Assembly: GCA_947507875.1 (NCBI GenBank)
Contig: CANNQP010000007.1
Span: 62,001-126,000 of the forward strand
Reading direction: 5' to 3'
Length of the DNA stretch: 64,000 bases
From: Verrucomicrobiaceae bacterium
GTDB taxonomy: Bacteria > Verrucomicrobiota > Verrucomicrobiia > Verrucomicrobiales > Verrucomicrobiaceae
Both the position numbers and the translations under genes were made by a program. The notes below the pieces were generated by a model that was given only the letters and a program-made list of their open reading frames with translations, was not told the DNA's origin and did no database searches. Positions 36,079-44,952 of this stretch are shown here, one piece after another; positions within the stretch are counted from its first letter, which is position 1, and every line of letters begins with the position of its first letter.

Positions 36079-36747
36079 TTAGCGGATGAAGTAGCTGAGA
36101 TTTTCCAGTTCCACGGCGAGGTCCACGCTATTCACGACCACTTGCTCTGGGACGTCCAGAATGGTTGGGGAGAAGTTCAGGATCGCCTGAATGCCTGCTT
36201 CCACCATCTGGTTGCTCACGACTTGAGCACTGCTTGCAGGCACGGTCAGGATCGCCATCTTGACCTGATTTTTCCGAATGAACTCAGCCATCTGCTCCAT
36301 GGGCAAGATGGGCGTGCTGAGGCCTGTCTGGGAGCGGGGAGCAAGGTCAAAGGCGGCAGCCACCTCAAAGCCCTCTTTGCGGAATCCGCCGTAGCGCAGC
36401 AGGGCTGAGCCCAGATTGCCCACGCCGACGAGGATGACCGGCTGTAGGTGGTTTTGGCCCAGCACCTTGGCGATCGTGCTGCTGAGTGCTTCGACATTGT
36501 AACCGAGACCCCGTGTTCCAAACTGACCAAAGTAGGTAAGATCCTTGCGCAATTGGGTCGGTTTTACTCCGGCGGCCTTAGCAAGTGCTTCAGAGGAAAC
36601 CGTGTCCACTGCGTTTTCCTTTAGCCTGCTAAGGCAACGTTGATAGATCGAAAGCCGGTAGATGGACTTGCGGGGTATATCTATTCGAGTCACTTGTGAA
36701 AATTCACCACGAAGCGTGATTGTCAAATTGGCCCTTTTAGGCTTCAT
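36079..36747 (-). CDS. rex: redox-sensing transcriptional repressor Rex
   Basis: Rex binds DNA when NAD+ is abundant and releases it when NADH rises. Its N-terminal winged helix reads IPRKSIYRLSIYQRCLSRL and the recognition region TQLRKDLTYFGQFGTRGLGY; the Rossmann domain has VGVGNLGSALL. The 222-residue length is typical. The start ATG (36747) overlaps the stop of the upstream dihaem cytochrome gene by four bases (ATGA), implying translational coupling. It converges with nuoG, whose promoter carries a perfect Rex operator. Confidence 0.95.
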   Translation of the reverse strand: MKPKRANLTITLRGEFSQVTRIDIPRKSIYRLSIYQRCLSRLKENAVDTVSSEALAKAAGVKPTQLRKDLTYFGQFGTRGLGYNVEALSSTIAKVLGQNHLQPVILVGVGNLGSALLRYGGFRKEGFEVAAAFDLAPRSQTGLSTPILPMEQMAEFIRKNQVKMAILTVPASSAQVVSNQMVEAGIQAILNFSPTILDVPEQVVVNSVDLAVELENLSYFIR

Positions 36748-37520
36748 CGTGGCGGAGCTTGGCTCAGGGTGGGCACCTCGGGCAATCGTTGGGACAAAAT
36801 CCAGGCAATCAAATCCCAGCGTTGTTCTGGGCTCAGCGCCGATGCGAAGCTGATCATCGGGGTGCCATTCAGTCCTGTGACCAAGACGCGATCGATGTCC
36901 TGTGGTCGATCTCCACAGCGCAAGTGTGGCTGGCGTAGGTCAGAGGGTCGCGACGCCTGGCCCCACAAATCCTTCAGCGCCACAGCGACTGGCCCCTGGC
37001 CGTTTGCCGTGGCCCCGTGGCAGGCGGCGCAGTGGGTTTGAAATAGAGGCGCTCCTCTCGCTGCGTGGGCCACGACCTCGGTCGGACGGCTAAGCCAAGC
37101 GGGCGGTGTTGGCAGGGCCAGCGGTACAATGTCGTTTTCCGCCTTGCGCCAGCGCCAGGAAAAAGACTTCACATACTGGATTAGCGCGGAGATTTCCTCG
37201 TCCGAAAGGTGAGAAAACATGCCCATCGCCGTGCCGGTGAGCCCATACTTGATCGTGTGGCGCAGGTCATCATCCGTGGGCAAGGCACCCCAGGGCGTGG
37301 TCCGGAACTTGAACTGCCCCTCCCGAAAGGAGCGTGGTCGCGGCACCAGGGTGGCTGCCATCTCGCCCTTGCCATCGCCACGTGACCCGTGGCAGACGAG
37401 ACAATGCCGTTCATACAGATACTTGCCCTCTAGGTAGCGGTTGAAGTCGAGGGGTGCAGGTTCGTTGGCACCCAGAGCACGAAGGGTGGCGATGAAGAGG
37501 AGGCAAAGGCAGCGACGCAC
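36744..37520 (-). CDS. exported dihaem cytochrome c
   Basis: A 258-residue protein with a short N-terminal signal peptide (RRCLCLLFIATLRALG). Two c-type haem sites are visible, CLVCH (Cys40-His44) and CAACH (Cys164-His168). Possible axial methionines lie in GTAMGMF and GTPMISF. The second half repeats the architecture of the first. It should be a periplasmic electron carrier. It is the first gene of a pair with rex, and this is the most direct hint that it belongs to a redox-controlled respiratory pathway. Confidence 0.88.
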   Translation of the reverse strand: MRRCLCLLFIATLRALGANEPAPLDFNRYLEGKYLYERHCLVCHGSRGDGKGEMAATLVPRPRSFREGQFKFRTTPWGALPTDDDLRHTIKYGLTGTAMGMFSHLSDEEISALIQYVKSFSWRWRKAENDIVPLALPTPPAWLSRPTEVVAHAARGAPLFQTHCAACHGATANGQGPVAVALKDLWGQASRPSDLRQPHLRCGDRPQDIDRVLVTGLNGTPMISFASALSPEQRWDLIAWILSQRLPEVPTLSQAPPR

Positions 37521-37617
37521 GGGATAGGCTCAGGTTACGGTAGGCTGCCCGCCTTTAATCGAGCGGTTGTGGTGCAAAAGGCTGCGGAAATTGTGTCCGC
37601 TACTTGGGGCCTGACGT

Positions 37618-39102
37618 TCAGCGTGCGAGGCCAGCCATCGAGAAGCGCTGAAACAGCGACCCTGAGGCGACGTAGAGGAAGCCGAACATGAACAGGGCAC
37701 GATAGGGAACAGCCCCCCAGTCTCCTGATTCTAGGGCGAGCCAGAGCAACCAACCGAAGTAACCTGCCAGAAGGATCTCGCCCCATAGCGCCACGGATTT
37801 GCCTGCTTTGTAGCGAAAGGATTGGGTCTTTGTCGCCACCTCGGCCTTGCGAGTGACGCCATACTTTGGTGTGCGGACAAACTCGGATTGATGGCCAAGC
37901 AGGGCCTCGATCACGGCGCGGGTGTTGTTCACCGTCATGCCGATACCCAGGGCCATGTAGAGGGGAATCAGTGGCATCGCCTTCAGCCAGCCCAGCGGAC
38001 GTTGCGCACCCTGGGCGGTCAAGTAAAAGGCGATCACGGTGATGGTGGCAAAAAAGAAGAGCGGAAGATCCAAGAACACCGCCTTCTGCCAGGAGTTTTG
38101 TGGCAGAAAATCCCAAGGGAACACCAGCACGAGGGACACCAAGGTCAGCAAGTTGGCAAAGTTTGCACCCAAGTGCGCCGTCGCCTCCAGCTTCGTGTGC
38201 AACGGTGCTGAACTGCGCCAGACTTGCCCTAGCATTTGCAAACAGACCTGGATGGAGCCCTTCACCCAGCGGTGCTGCTGAGATTTATAGGCGTCCATGT
38301 CGGGCGGCAGTTCGGCGGGCACGAGCACATCATTCAGATAGACAAATTTCCAGCCTCGGAACTGCGCACGATAGGTCAGATCCATGTCTTCCGTCAGGGT
38401 ATCGGCGCGCCAGCCGCCTGCGTCATCAATCGTCGTTCGCCGCCACAGCCCGGCGGTGCCATTGAAGTTGCAAAACTCCCCCCAGCGGCTGCGTGAGGTC
38501 TGCTCCAACATCAGGTGACCATCTAGCAGGATCGCCTGCAGGCGAGTCAGTAGGGAAAAGTCGCGGTTTCGATGAATCCAGCGTGCCTGCACAATACCGA
38601 CCTGCGGATCGGTGAAATGGTGAACCGTACGCAGGAGGAAATCGGGCGTTGGCCTGAAGTCGGCGTCAAAAATCGCGATGAATTCTCCCTTCACGGTGGC
38701 CATGGCCTCATCCAGCGCGCCGGCCTTGTAGCCTTGTCGGCTTTGGCGGTGGCGTAGTTCGACATCGAACCCATCCTGCCGCAACTGCGCGGCCTGGCTC
38801 TCCATCAATGCCGTGGTTTCATCGGTCGAATCATCCAAAATTTGGATCTGCAGCCGCTCGCGTGGATAATTCAGCACGCGGATATGATCGATCAACGGGT
38901 CCACAACATCCGCTTCATTGTAAAGCGGCAGCTGAACCGTGATGAAAGGCAGCTGGGCAAACGCACCCTGAGGTAGGGGCGGTTTTTTTCGAAACCGCCA
39001 ATAACCATAGAGAACCTTCAGCTTGTGCGCGCCAAAGGCGGACAATCCGAGGCAGAGAATGACGTAACTGGCGAGCCAGAGGAGGGTTTCCCATCGGGGC
39101 AT
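37618..39102 (-). CDS. processive glycosyltransferase family 2 (CslA/cellulose synthase-like)
   Basis: A membrane glycosyltransferase of 494 residues with an N-terminal helix (about 7-25), a cytoplasmic GT2 domain, and several C-terminal helices. Catalytic signatures are DDS (90-92), DAD (146-148), TED (237-239), and QQHRW (275-279), the Q(Q/R)xRW motif of processive synthases. The closest type, judged by layout, is the CslA glucomannan/beta-mannan synthase group; exact product unknown. It lies 97 bases upstream of the dihaem cytochrome in the same direction, without an obvious terminator between them. Confidence 0.88.
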   Translation of the reverse strand: MPRWETLLWLASYVILCLGLSAFGAHKLKVLYGYWRFRKKPPLPQGAFAQLPFITVQLPLYNEADVVDPLIDHIRVLNYPRERLQIQILDDSTDETTALMESQAAQLRQDGFDVELRHRQSRQGYKAGALDEAMATVKGEFIAIFDADFRPTPDFLLRTVHHFTDPQVGIVQARWIHRNRDFSLLTRLQAILLDGHLMLEQTSRSRWGEFCNFNGTAGLWRRTTIDDAGGWRADTLTEDMDLTYRAQFRGWKFVYLNDVLVPAELPPDMDAYKSQQHRWVKGSIQVCLQMLGQVWRSSAPLHTKLEATAHLGANFANLLTLVSLVLVFPWDFLPQNSWQKAVFLDLPLFFFATITVIAFYLTAQGAQRPLGWLKAMPLIPLYMALGIGMTVNNTRAVIEALLGHQSEFVRTPKYGVTRKAEVATKTQSFRYKAGKSVALWGEILLAGYFGWLLWLALESGDWGAVPYRALFMFGFLYVASGSLFQRFSMAGLAR

Positions 39103-39186
39103 ATCGGGAGCGACTCAGAGACGGCGGTATGGGGATGCCGTCAAGACCAATCGCAGCAGCAGAGCCACCGAGGCAGGTTCGACTTC

Positions 39187-39218
39187 AAAAAAAACGCCGC
39201 CTGGAGGTCCAGGCGGCG
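39187..39218 (-). terminator. rho-independent terminator of glnII
   Basis: On the minus strand, CGCCGCCTGGA pairs with TCCAGGCGGCG (39208-39218 and 39195-39205) across a two-base centre, followed by eight T residues (A-run 39187-39194 on the plus strand). It lies about 46 bases beyond the glnII stop. Confidence 0.92.
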
Positions 39219-39264
39219 CGGTGGCGGGAGACTTTGCTGGTCTTTAAGATTCGTGACGAAACAA

Positions 39265-40281
39265 TCAGGCTGTCGGCACTTCGGCAATCGTCTTGAGAAT
39301 GCGGGAAGCGATCTGGTAAGGATTGCCCTGACTGTTTGGACGGCGGTCCTCCAGGTAACCCTTGTAGCCGTTGTTGACGAAGCTGTGCGGCACGCGGATC
39401 GAAGCACCGCGGTCAGCAACACCCCAGGAGAATTTGTCGATGCTCTGGGTTTCGTGCAGACCGGTCAGACGCATGTGGTTGTCTGGACCATAAACGGCGA
39501 TGTGCTCCATGCAGTTCTTTTCAAAGGCAGCCATGAGGGCCAGGAAGTATTCCTTACCGCCGACTTCACGCATGTGCTTGGTGGAGAAGTTGGCGTGCAT
39601 GCCGGAACCGTTCCAGTCGGTTGCGCCGAGAGGCTTGCAGTGGAATTCCACGTCCACACCGTACTTCTCGCACAGACGCTGCAGGAGGTAGCGGGCGACC
39701 CAGACTTGGTCAGCAGCGGTCTTGGAACCCTTGCCGAAGATCTGGAATTCCCACTGACCCTTGGCCACTTCAGCGTTGATGCCTTCGTGGTTGATGCCTG
39801 CGTCCAAGCAGATGTCGAGGTGCTCTTCGACGATCTGGCGGGCGATGTCACCGACGTTCTTGTAACCGACGCCTGTGTAGTAGGGTCCCTGAGGCGCTGG
39901 GTAGCCGAACTCGGGGAATCCGATAGGACGGCCATCTTGATAGAGGAAATACTCCTGCTCGAAGCCGAACCAAGCCCCTTCATCGTCGAGAATCGTGGCG
40001 CGATCATTGGAGGCGTGAGCGGTACCGTCAGCGTTGTAAACTTCACACATGACCAACACGCCGTTTTTGCGAGTGGAATCAGGATAAACAGCGACTGGCT
40101 TTAGCACGCAGTCCGAGGAGCCGCCGGGTGCCTGCTGGGTAGAAGAACCGTCAAAGCCCCAGTTGGGAAGTTCTTCTAGCTTAGGAAAGCTGGAAAATTC
40201 CTTCAGCTGGGTCTTGCTGCGCAGGTTGCGGACAGGCTCGTATCCGTCGAGCCAGATGTATTCAAGTTTGTATTTGGCCAT
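39265..40281 (-). CDS. glnII: glutamine synthetase, type II (eukaryotic-like)
   Basis: GSII forms glutamine from glutamate, ammonia and ATP. The 338-residue size, WGFDGSSTQQAPGGSSD near residue 42, the catalytic GFEQEYFLY, AGINHEGINAEVAKGQWEFQ and NGSGMHANFSTK separate it from type I enzymes, and no adenylylation-loop tyrosine is needed in this class. ATG 40281 is the clear start (AKYKLEYIWLDG). It has a dedicated terminator and a sigma-54-like promoter about 90 bases upstream. Type II is used by a limited set of bacteria (for example rhizobia, actinomycetes) and is often nitrogen-regulated. Confidence 0.96.
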   Translation of the reverse strand: MAKYKLEYIWLDGYEPVRNLRSKTQLKEFSSFPKLEELPNWGFDGSSTQQAPGGSSDCVLKPVAVYPDSTRKNGVLVMCEVYNADGTAHASNDRATILDDEGAWFGFEQEYFLYQDGRPIGFPEFGYPAPQGPYYTGVGYKNVGDIARQIVEEHLDICLDAGINHEGINAEVAKGQWEFQIFGKGSKTAADQVWVARYLLQRLCEKYGVDVEFHCKPLGATDWNGSGMHANFSTKHMREVGGKEYFLALMAAFEKNCMEHIAVYGPDNHMRLTGLHETQSIDKFSWGVADRGASIRVPHSFVNNGYKGYLEDRRPNSQGNPYQIASRILKTIAEVPTA

Positions 40282-40367
40282 GGTTGTGGGTGTTCGACTT
40301 GGGATTTGGTCGCGGCGCGGGTGAAGAGCTTTTTAGGCGACACCTTAGCGGCGCAGGGAGGTGACAA

Positions 40368-40383
40368 AGCACACATCATGCCA
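40368..40383 (-). promoter_or_regulatory. candidate sigma-54 promoter of glnII
   Basis: On the minus strand TGGCATGATGTGTGCT matches TGGCAC-N5-TTGCT with an exact GG-N10-GC spacing between the -24 and -12 elements. It would place the start about 76 bases before the glnII ATG. Matches at 2 other positions differ from consensus (T for C, G for T). No enhancer-binding sequence can be pointed to. Confidence 0.55.
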
Positions 40384-40433
40384 GCTGGGAAAGCTTTTTT
40401 AAAAATTCTCCAGAGATTCCCGCTTCTCCAAGT

Positions 40434-41921
40434 TCAGTTCGAGCCACGCAAATCGTAGCAGAGCAGTCTCCGTCCTGCTTTTCGATCCATGGCGTCCTCC
40501 TGCTGGCGGATGTAGAGCAGGCCGTGACTCAGCACTGGAGCGCTCCAGCTCTGCAGGGCGTAGAAGAGCTGGCAGCGTTGCAGTTCGTCGCAGCCGTTCG
40601 GAGTCAGCCGTAGCCAGTGGAGGCTGCCGGTTTCTCCTAGGCAGAGGTAATCGCCATCAGCCCGGATCAGGCTGGCGCGCAGGATGCCTAGGCCCACGGG
40701 CTGGCTGCGCCCCATCAGGCCTGCTAGCGTGGCATCCTGCCATTCGAGTTTTTTGGACCACGCTTCGGCACCCGTCTCCGCGTTCACTGCCACGAGCCGG
40801 GCGTTGTTTTCCCGCTCTCCATCGATGGCATAGAGTTGGCCTTTTTCATAAAGCGGGGTCATCCAATGCACGCCGACCTTGGGGGAACGCCAGACTTCTT
40901 TGGCCTTGAAGCTCGCGTCATACTCCACCATCACGCCGCCGAGGGGGCGATTTTTCGGATAGCAGGTGGTGATGAAGGCGCGGTTTTTTTCAGGCACAAC
41001 CAGGGGGCTGCTGCCCGTGGCCTGGATGTATTCCTCGTCCCGCCAGGGAAAGCGGTCGTGCACGGTGCCCTGGGCTGGGTCCACGCACAGCAGGCCGCCG
41101 ATGGCGGGATCGCTCTCGCCACCAGCGTAGATCAGGACCTTCTCCTGGCCATGCAGGCGGGCCAACACGGGGGAGGCGTAGCTCGCTCCCCATGCGTCCT
41201 CGACCTTCCAGAGAACGGCCCCCGTGCGTAGGTCAAAGGCAGCCACGCTCACGCCTTTGGTCGCTAGCTTCCGCGCCCGTTCCCGACGGTCTTCAAAGCC
41301 ATCGAAGGCCTCCGCCTTGCCCCCGACATTCACGATCACGCGGCCCTGGTGGATCAGGGCGGACGAGCCCGCCCCGAAAAAGTCTTGCGGCACGTGGTAC
41401 TCCGCACGCAGGTCCTTGCGCCATAGCTCCGCCCCGGTGCGCAGGTCATGGGCGCAGAGTACGGAGGTCACGCCCAGGGTCACCACCACGCCGTCTGCGA
41501 TGACTGGACTGCCGCGCGGCCCATTGCCAAAGCCGTAGCGATCTTGGTACTCGATCGGGTAACCCCGGGACCAGTAGCGCTTGCCCGTCTCGCGGTGCAG
41601 GCACTCCACGGTCTCCTTCCCCTCCAGCGCGTGGAAGATCACGCAAAAGTTCCCGCTTACGGCCGGCGAGGTGTAGCCCTCGCCCATCGCCACTTCCCAG
41701 AGCAGCGTCGGTCCACCCTCGGGCCATTTTTTGCGCAAAGGCCGCTCGGGCGTCGAAAGGTCATCACTCGGTCCCAGCAAGCGCGGCCAGTCCGCCGTCA
41801 CTGCCCCCACTGCGAGTAGCGGTGCTGTCGCGTGGGACTTCAGCCGATCAAAGGCCTGCGGCTCCTGCGCCAGGAGGGGGCAGACGGCCAAACAAAAGGT
41901 CAGGAGAAAAAGAGCGATCAT
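40434..41921 (-). CDS. exported PQQ-like beta-propeller protein
   Basis: A 495-residue protein with a signal peptide (MIALFLLTFCLAVCPLLAQ). The mature part has propeller repeats of the PQQ-dehydrogenase type, for example GWARRLVAVNAETGAEAWSKKL-like, DLRTGAELWRKDL, and DLRTGAVLWKVED. It lacks obvious catalytic residues of alcohol dehydrogenases, so a structural or binding role (BamB-like or carbohydrate-associated) is possible. I use ATG 41921, since an in-frame TTG at 41945 adds eight residues ahead of the signal. It sits downstream, in the same direction, of nothing obvious; tyrS is divergent. Confidence 0.85.
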   Translation of the reverse strand: MIALFLLTFCLAVCPLLAQEPQAFDRLKSHATAPLLAVGAVTADWPRLLGPSDDLSTPERPLRKKWPEGGPTLLWEVAMGEGYTSPAVSGNFCVIFHALEGKETVECLHRETGKRYWSRGYPIEYQDRYGFGNGPRGSPVIADGVVVTLGVTSVLCAHDLRTGAELWRKDLRAEYHVPQDFFGAGSSALIHQGRVIVNVGGKAEAFDGFEDRRERARKLATKGVSVAAFDLRTGAVLWKVEDAWGASYASPVLARLHGQEKVLIYAGGESDPAIGGLLCVDPAQGTVHDRFPWRDEEYIQATGSSPLVVPEKNRAFITTCYPKNRPLGGVMVEYDASFKAKEVWRSPKVGVHWMTPLYEKGQLYAIDGERENNARLVAVNAETGAEAWSKKLEWQDATLAGLMGRSQPVGLGILRASLIRADGDYLCLGETGSLHWLRLTPNGCDELQRCQLFYALQSWSAPVLSHGLLYIRQQEDAMDRKAGRRLLCYDLRGSN

Positions 41922-42027
41922 GGGACGAGAGCATGACGAACCCAAACCTCATCGGCTTGCAAACGATGCGTGTGGCGTCTCATGAACAATCCCGGCAAGC
42001 GAGGTTGTCTTTGCCCTGAGTTTCGAC

Positions 42028-43233
42028 ATGGATCATGACTTCCGTTTTTTCCCCATGCTTTCCGTCCCCGACCAAATCGAAATCCTCAAGCGCGGCATCG
42101 TCACCCTTCATAGCGAGAAGGAATTGGCTGAAAAGCTAGCCCGTGGAAAGCCCCTGCGCATCAAGCTAGGCGTCGATCCCACCTCGCCCGACATCCACCT
42201 CGGCCATGCCGTCGGCCTGCGCAAACTGAAGCAATTCCAGGACCTGGGGCACCAGATCGTGCTCATCATTGGCGACTTCACCGCCATGATTGGCGATCCC
42301 TCCGGCCGCAGCACCACGCGTCCCCCCTTGACCTACGAGGAGGTGCTGGCGAATGCGAAGACCTACACCGAGCAGGCCTTCCTCGTCCTGGACCGCGAAA
42401 AGACGGAAGTCGTCTTCAACGGCTCCTGGTTCAAGGAGATGCCCTTCATGGAGGTCATCAAGCTCAACGCCCGCGTCACCCTCCAGCAGATGCTTCAGCG
42501 CGAGGACTTCAAAAACCGCGTCAACAACGGCACCGAAGTTCGCCTGCACGAGATTCAGTATCCCATCATGCAGGGCTGGGATAGCGTCGTCGTAAGGTCT
42601 GATGTCGAGATCGGCGGCAGCGACCAGCTCTTCAACATCCTCGTCGGTCGCGACCTTCAGAAAGAAGAAGGCATGGAGCCCCAGGTCTGCATGACCCTGC
42701 CGCTGCTGGAAGGCCTGGATGGCGTGAAAAAGATGTCCAAGAGCCTCGGCAACTACGTCGGCCTCACCGACGCGCCCAAGGACATGTTCGGCAAGCTCAT
42801 GAGCATCCCCGACGAGCTCATGGCCAAGTATTACCTGCTCGTCCTCGGCGAGGTCATGGATGCCGCCATGCACCCCATGGAGGCGAAAAAGCAGCTCGCC
42901 GCCAAGTGCGTGGCCACCTACCACAGCGAGGCCGCCGCGCGCGAATGCCGCGAAGACTGGGACACCCGCTTCAGCAAGCGCGATCTGGCCAGTGCCGAAC
43001 TGCCCAGCTACACCCTCGGCGAGCGTCGGGATGTCCTGGGCGTTGTCCAGCACGCCTACCTGACCGCCTTTCAGCAGACCATCTCCGGTGGCGATGCCCG
43101 CCGTCTCATCCAGGGCGGCAGCATCCAGCTCAACGGCGAAAAGCTCAGTGACCCCAAGGCCGAACCCGCCTGGGAAGCAGGAGCCGTCCTGAAGCTCGAC
43201 AAAAAGCGCAGCGTTCGCCTCACCGCGGTGTAG
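42028..43233 (+). CDS. tyrS: tyrosyl-tRNA synthetase
   Basis: A class I aminoacyl-tRNA synthetase of 401 residues. The HIGH-type motif is PDIHLGHAVGL, the KMSKS motif is KKMSKSLGNYVG, and a C-terminal S4 domain (IQGGSIQLNGEKLSDP) completes the protein. Its N-terminal form (SVPDQIEILKRGIVTL) belongs to the TyrRZ/TyrZ-like subgroup. ATG 42028 is used, although an in-frame ATG at 42055 (MLSVPDQIE) would give an equally sensible N-terminus. Divergent from the propeller gene, 106 bases apart. Confidence 0.96.
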   Translation: MDHDFRFFPMLSVPDQIEILKRGIVTLHSEKELAEKLARGKPLRIKLGVDPTSPDIHLGHAVGLRKLKQFQDLGHQIVLIIGDFTAMIGDPSGRSTTRPPLTYEEVLANAKTYTEQAFLVLDREKTEVVFNGSWFKEMPFMEVIKLNARVTLQQMLQREDFKNRVNNGTEVRLHEIQYPIMQGWDSVVVRSDVEIGGSDQLFNILVGRDLQKEEGMEPQVCMTLPLLEGLDGVKKMSKSLGNYVGLTDAPKDMFGKLMSIPDELMAKYYLLVLGEVMDAAMHPMEAKKQLAAKCVATYHSEAAARECREDWDTRFSKRDLASAELPSYTLGERRDVLGVVQHAYLTAFQQTISGGDARRLIQGGSIQLNGEKLSDPKAEPAWEAGAVLKLDKKRSVRLTAV

Positions 43234-43313
43234 TCCCCGGCCGAGCCGACGACTCATGAAACGGCCCGTGAAAGCGCTCATCTAGCCCGCACGCAAGCGC
43301 GTAACCCACGTCC

Positions 43314-44111
43314 ATGACAGAAACCCCGCTCCCGTCCTCGTCCCCAGCGTTTTCGACTTGCCTTGCCCAAGCCATCTCGGCGGAGCGTCAGGCCTTGTTG
43401 GGGCATCGGCTCTACGGCAAGCTTCATCGTCTCGAGGACTTGACGATCTTCATGCAGCATCATGCCTTCGCGGTCTGGGATTTCATGTCTCTGCTCAAGG
43501 CCCTGCAGGTGCGCCTCACCTGCGCGCGCGCTCCTTGGCTGCCTCAGGGGCATCCCCAGGTGCGGCGTTTGGTGAATGAGATCGTCCTCGCTGAGGAAAG
43601 CGACACGCTGCCTGGCGGTGGGGCGGCCAGCCACTTCGAGCTTTATTTGCAGGCGATGCGAGAAGCCGGTGCGGACACGGCGCAGATGGATCATTTCATA
43701 CAGCACCTGGAGCAAGGGCACTCGGTCGAGGTGGCCTTGGATCAGGCCCAGGTGCCAGCCCCCGTGCAGGCTTTTGTTCGGCATACCTTTGCGGTCATTG
43801 ACCGGGGGCGCGTGCATGAGATCGCTGCCGCCTTCACCTACGGGCGGGAGGATTTGATCCCCGAGATGTTCACTCATCTGGTGCATGGTCTGGAGCGCCA
43901 GTTTCCTGGTAAACTGGCCACGCTGCGCTACTACCTGGATCGTCACATTGCGCTCGATGGGGATGAGCATGGGGAAATGGGGCGCCAGATGGTGAACCTT
44001 CTTTGCGCGGGTGACCCCGTTCGCGAAAAGCAGGCCACGGAAGCCGCTGTCGAGGCGCTGCAATCCCGCCTCCGGCTCTGGGACGGCATCGCTGCCGCCA
44101 TTGCAGCTTAG
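43314..44111 (+). CDS. DUF3050-family protein (haem-oxygenase-like fold)
   Basis: A 265-residue soluble protein with the DUF3050 signature: HRLYGKLHRLEDLTIFMQHH, then FAVWDFMSLLKALQV, EIVLAEESDTLPGG, and several conserved His/Glu (FYHL/YYLDRHI, DGDEHGEMG) that in this fold family bind two metal ions. The activity is unknown. It is followed directly by a restriction-enzyme fragment, three bases after its stop. No Shine-Dalgarno in the leader. Confidence 0.85.
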   Translation: MTETPLPSSSPAFSTCLAQAISAERQALLGHRLYGKLHRLEDLTIFMQHHAFAVWDFMSLLKALQVRLTCARAPWLPQGHPQVRRLVNEIVLAEESDTLPGGGAASHFELYLQAMREAGADTAQMDHFIQHLEQGHSVEVALDQAQVPAPVQAFVRHTFAVIDRGRVHEIAAAFTYGREDLIPEMFTHLVHGLERQFPGKLATLRYYLDRHIALDGDEHGEMGRQMVNLLCAGDPVREKQATEAAVEALQSRLRLWDGIAAAIAA

Positions 44112-44114
44112 CGA

Positions 44115-44369
44115 ATGCTCCAGCGCGCAGTCAAAGCGAAGGTGGAGATCTGCACCCACTTCAACAGCAAGCAGCAGGTCTTTCTCGACTTCGTGCTGTC
44201 GCACTATGTCAGCGAAGGTGTCGAAGAATTGGCCACGGAGAAGCTAGCTCCTTTGCTCAAACTCAAATACGGACCTCCTGCGAATTGGATCGCCGACTTG
44301 GGGGAACCTGCGGAAGTCGGTGCGGCCTTCACGGCCTTTCAGCGCTACCTTTACGACGAGGTGGCTTGA
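44115..44369 (+). pseudogene. remnant of a type I restriction endonuclease R subunit (HsdR C-terminus)
   Basis: Eighty-four codons that match the C-terminal domain of type I R subunits: KVEICTHFNSKQQVFLDFVL, SEGVEELATEKLAPLLKLKY, and FTAFQRYLYDE. In an intact HsdR (about 1,000 residues) this is the end of the protein. The motor and nuclease domains are missing, and the fragment starts three bases after DUF3050 and overlaps the next gene by 19 bases on the other strand. It is most likely a decayed leftover of a lost restriction system; expression as a small protein cannot be excluded. Confidence 0.78.
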
Positions 44370-44848
44370 TTCGGGGTGGCGGCGTGGAGGGCGGTGTTTT
44401 TCGCCCACTGGCGGGTGCGCTGGTGGCGGTAGCTGAAGAGGGCGTGGAGGGTCAGGCGGACGCCAGTCTGCGAGAGCAGTCGGCCCCACCAAGTCGGGCG
44501 GAAGAGGTAGGTCACGCGGTCGTGCATGAGGCAGGTGCCGTCGGGTTGGGGGTCAAAGCGGTGCTCATGCACGAATTGGGCGAAGGGGCCTTCGAGCATT
44601 TCATCGACGAGCAGGGTCGGTGGCTGCACGGTTTGCCAGCGGCAACGCCAGCGCATCGGGATCAGCCCGAAGTCGATGCCCTCCAGCAGGATCAGCCCGC
44701 CTTCGCGCGCGGGGCTTTCGGCCTCCAACCGCGTCAGCTTCAGGGTAGGCGGCATGACGACGGTGATGTTGGCGGGGTTCGAATGAAAGGCGAAGGCGGT
44801 CTCTGCCGACACGGCAAGAGGGGTGCTTTTTTGAAAAACAAAAGGCAT
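44351..44848 (-). CDS. SRPBCC-superfamily protein
   Basis: From ATG 44848 (MPFVFQKSTPLAVSA) the protein is 165 residues. Alternation of beta strands and the pattern LAVSAETAFAFHSNPANITVV, then DRVTYLFRPTWWG near the C-terminus, resembles the START/SRPBCC polyketide-cyclase-like ligand-binding fold (COG4276 type). An in-frame ATG at 44860 adds only four residues; the frame is open to 44899. Ligand unknown. It converges with the HsdR remnant. Confidence 0.72.
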   Translation of the reverse strand: MPFVFQKSTPLAVSAETAFAFHSNPANITVVMPPTLKLTRLEAESPAREGGLILLEGIDFGLIPMRWRCRWQTVQPPTLLVDEMLEGPFAQFVHEHRFDPQPDGTCLMHDRVTYLFRPTWWGRLLSQTGVRLTLHALFSYRHQRTRQWAKNTALHAATPNQATSS

Positions 44849-44952
44849 GATGGGTGGCATACGCGGGTGCTCTCGCCTTTGCCGGATGAGAAAATGCAAA
44901 CCTGATGCACGGAGCGGGGCTTCTCACGGCGTACATGTCGGTCCTTTTTGTC

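Noticed and set aside
36694-36709. TTGTGAAAATTCACCA inside rex, similar to a Rex operator
   Set aside because: The half-sites are 4 rather than 6 bases apart and one is imperfect; it lies in the coding sequence. Autoregulation is possible but unsupported.
39025-40104. Open frame opposite glnII
   Set aside because: Shadow of the highly conserved glutamine synthetase; includes the glnII terminator.
42166-43281. Long open frame on the minus strand over tyrS
   Set aside because: It is the antisense shadow of a high-GC gene; the peptide shows no domain and tyrS is unambiguous.
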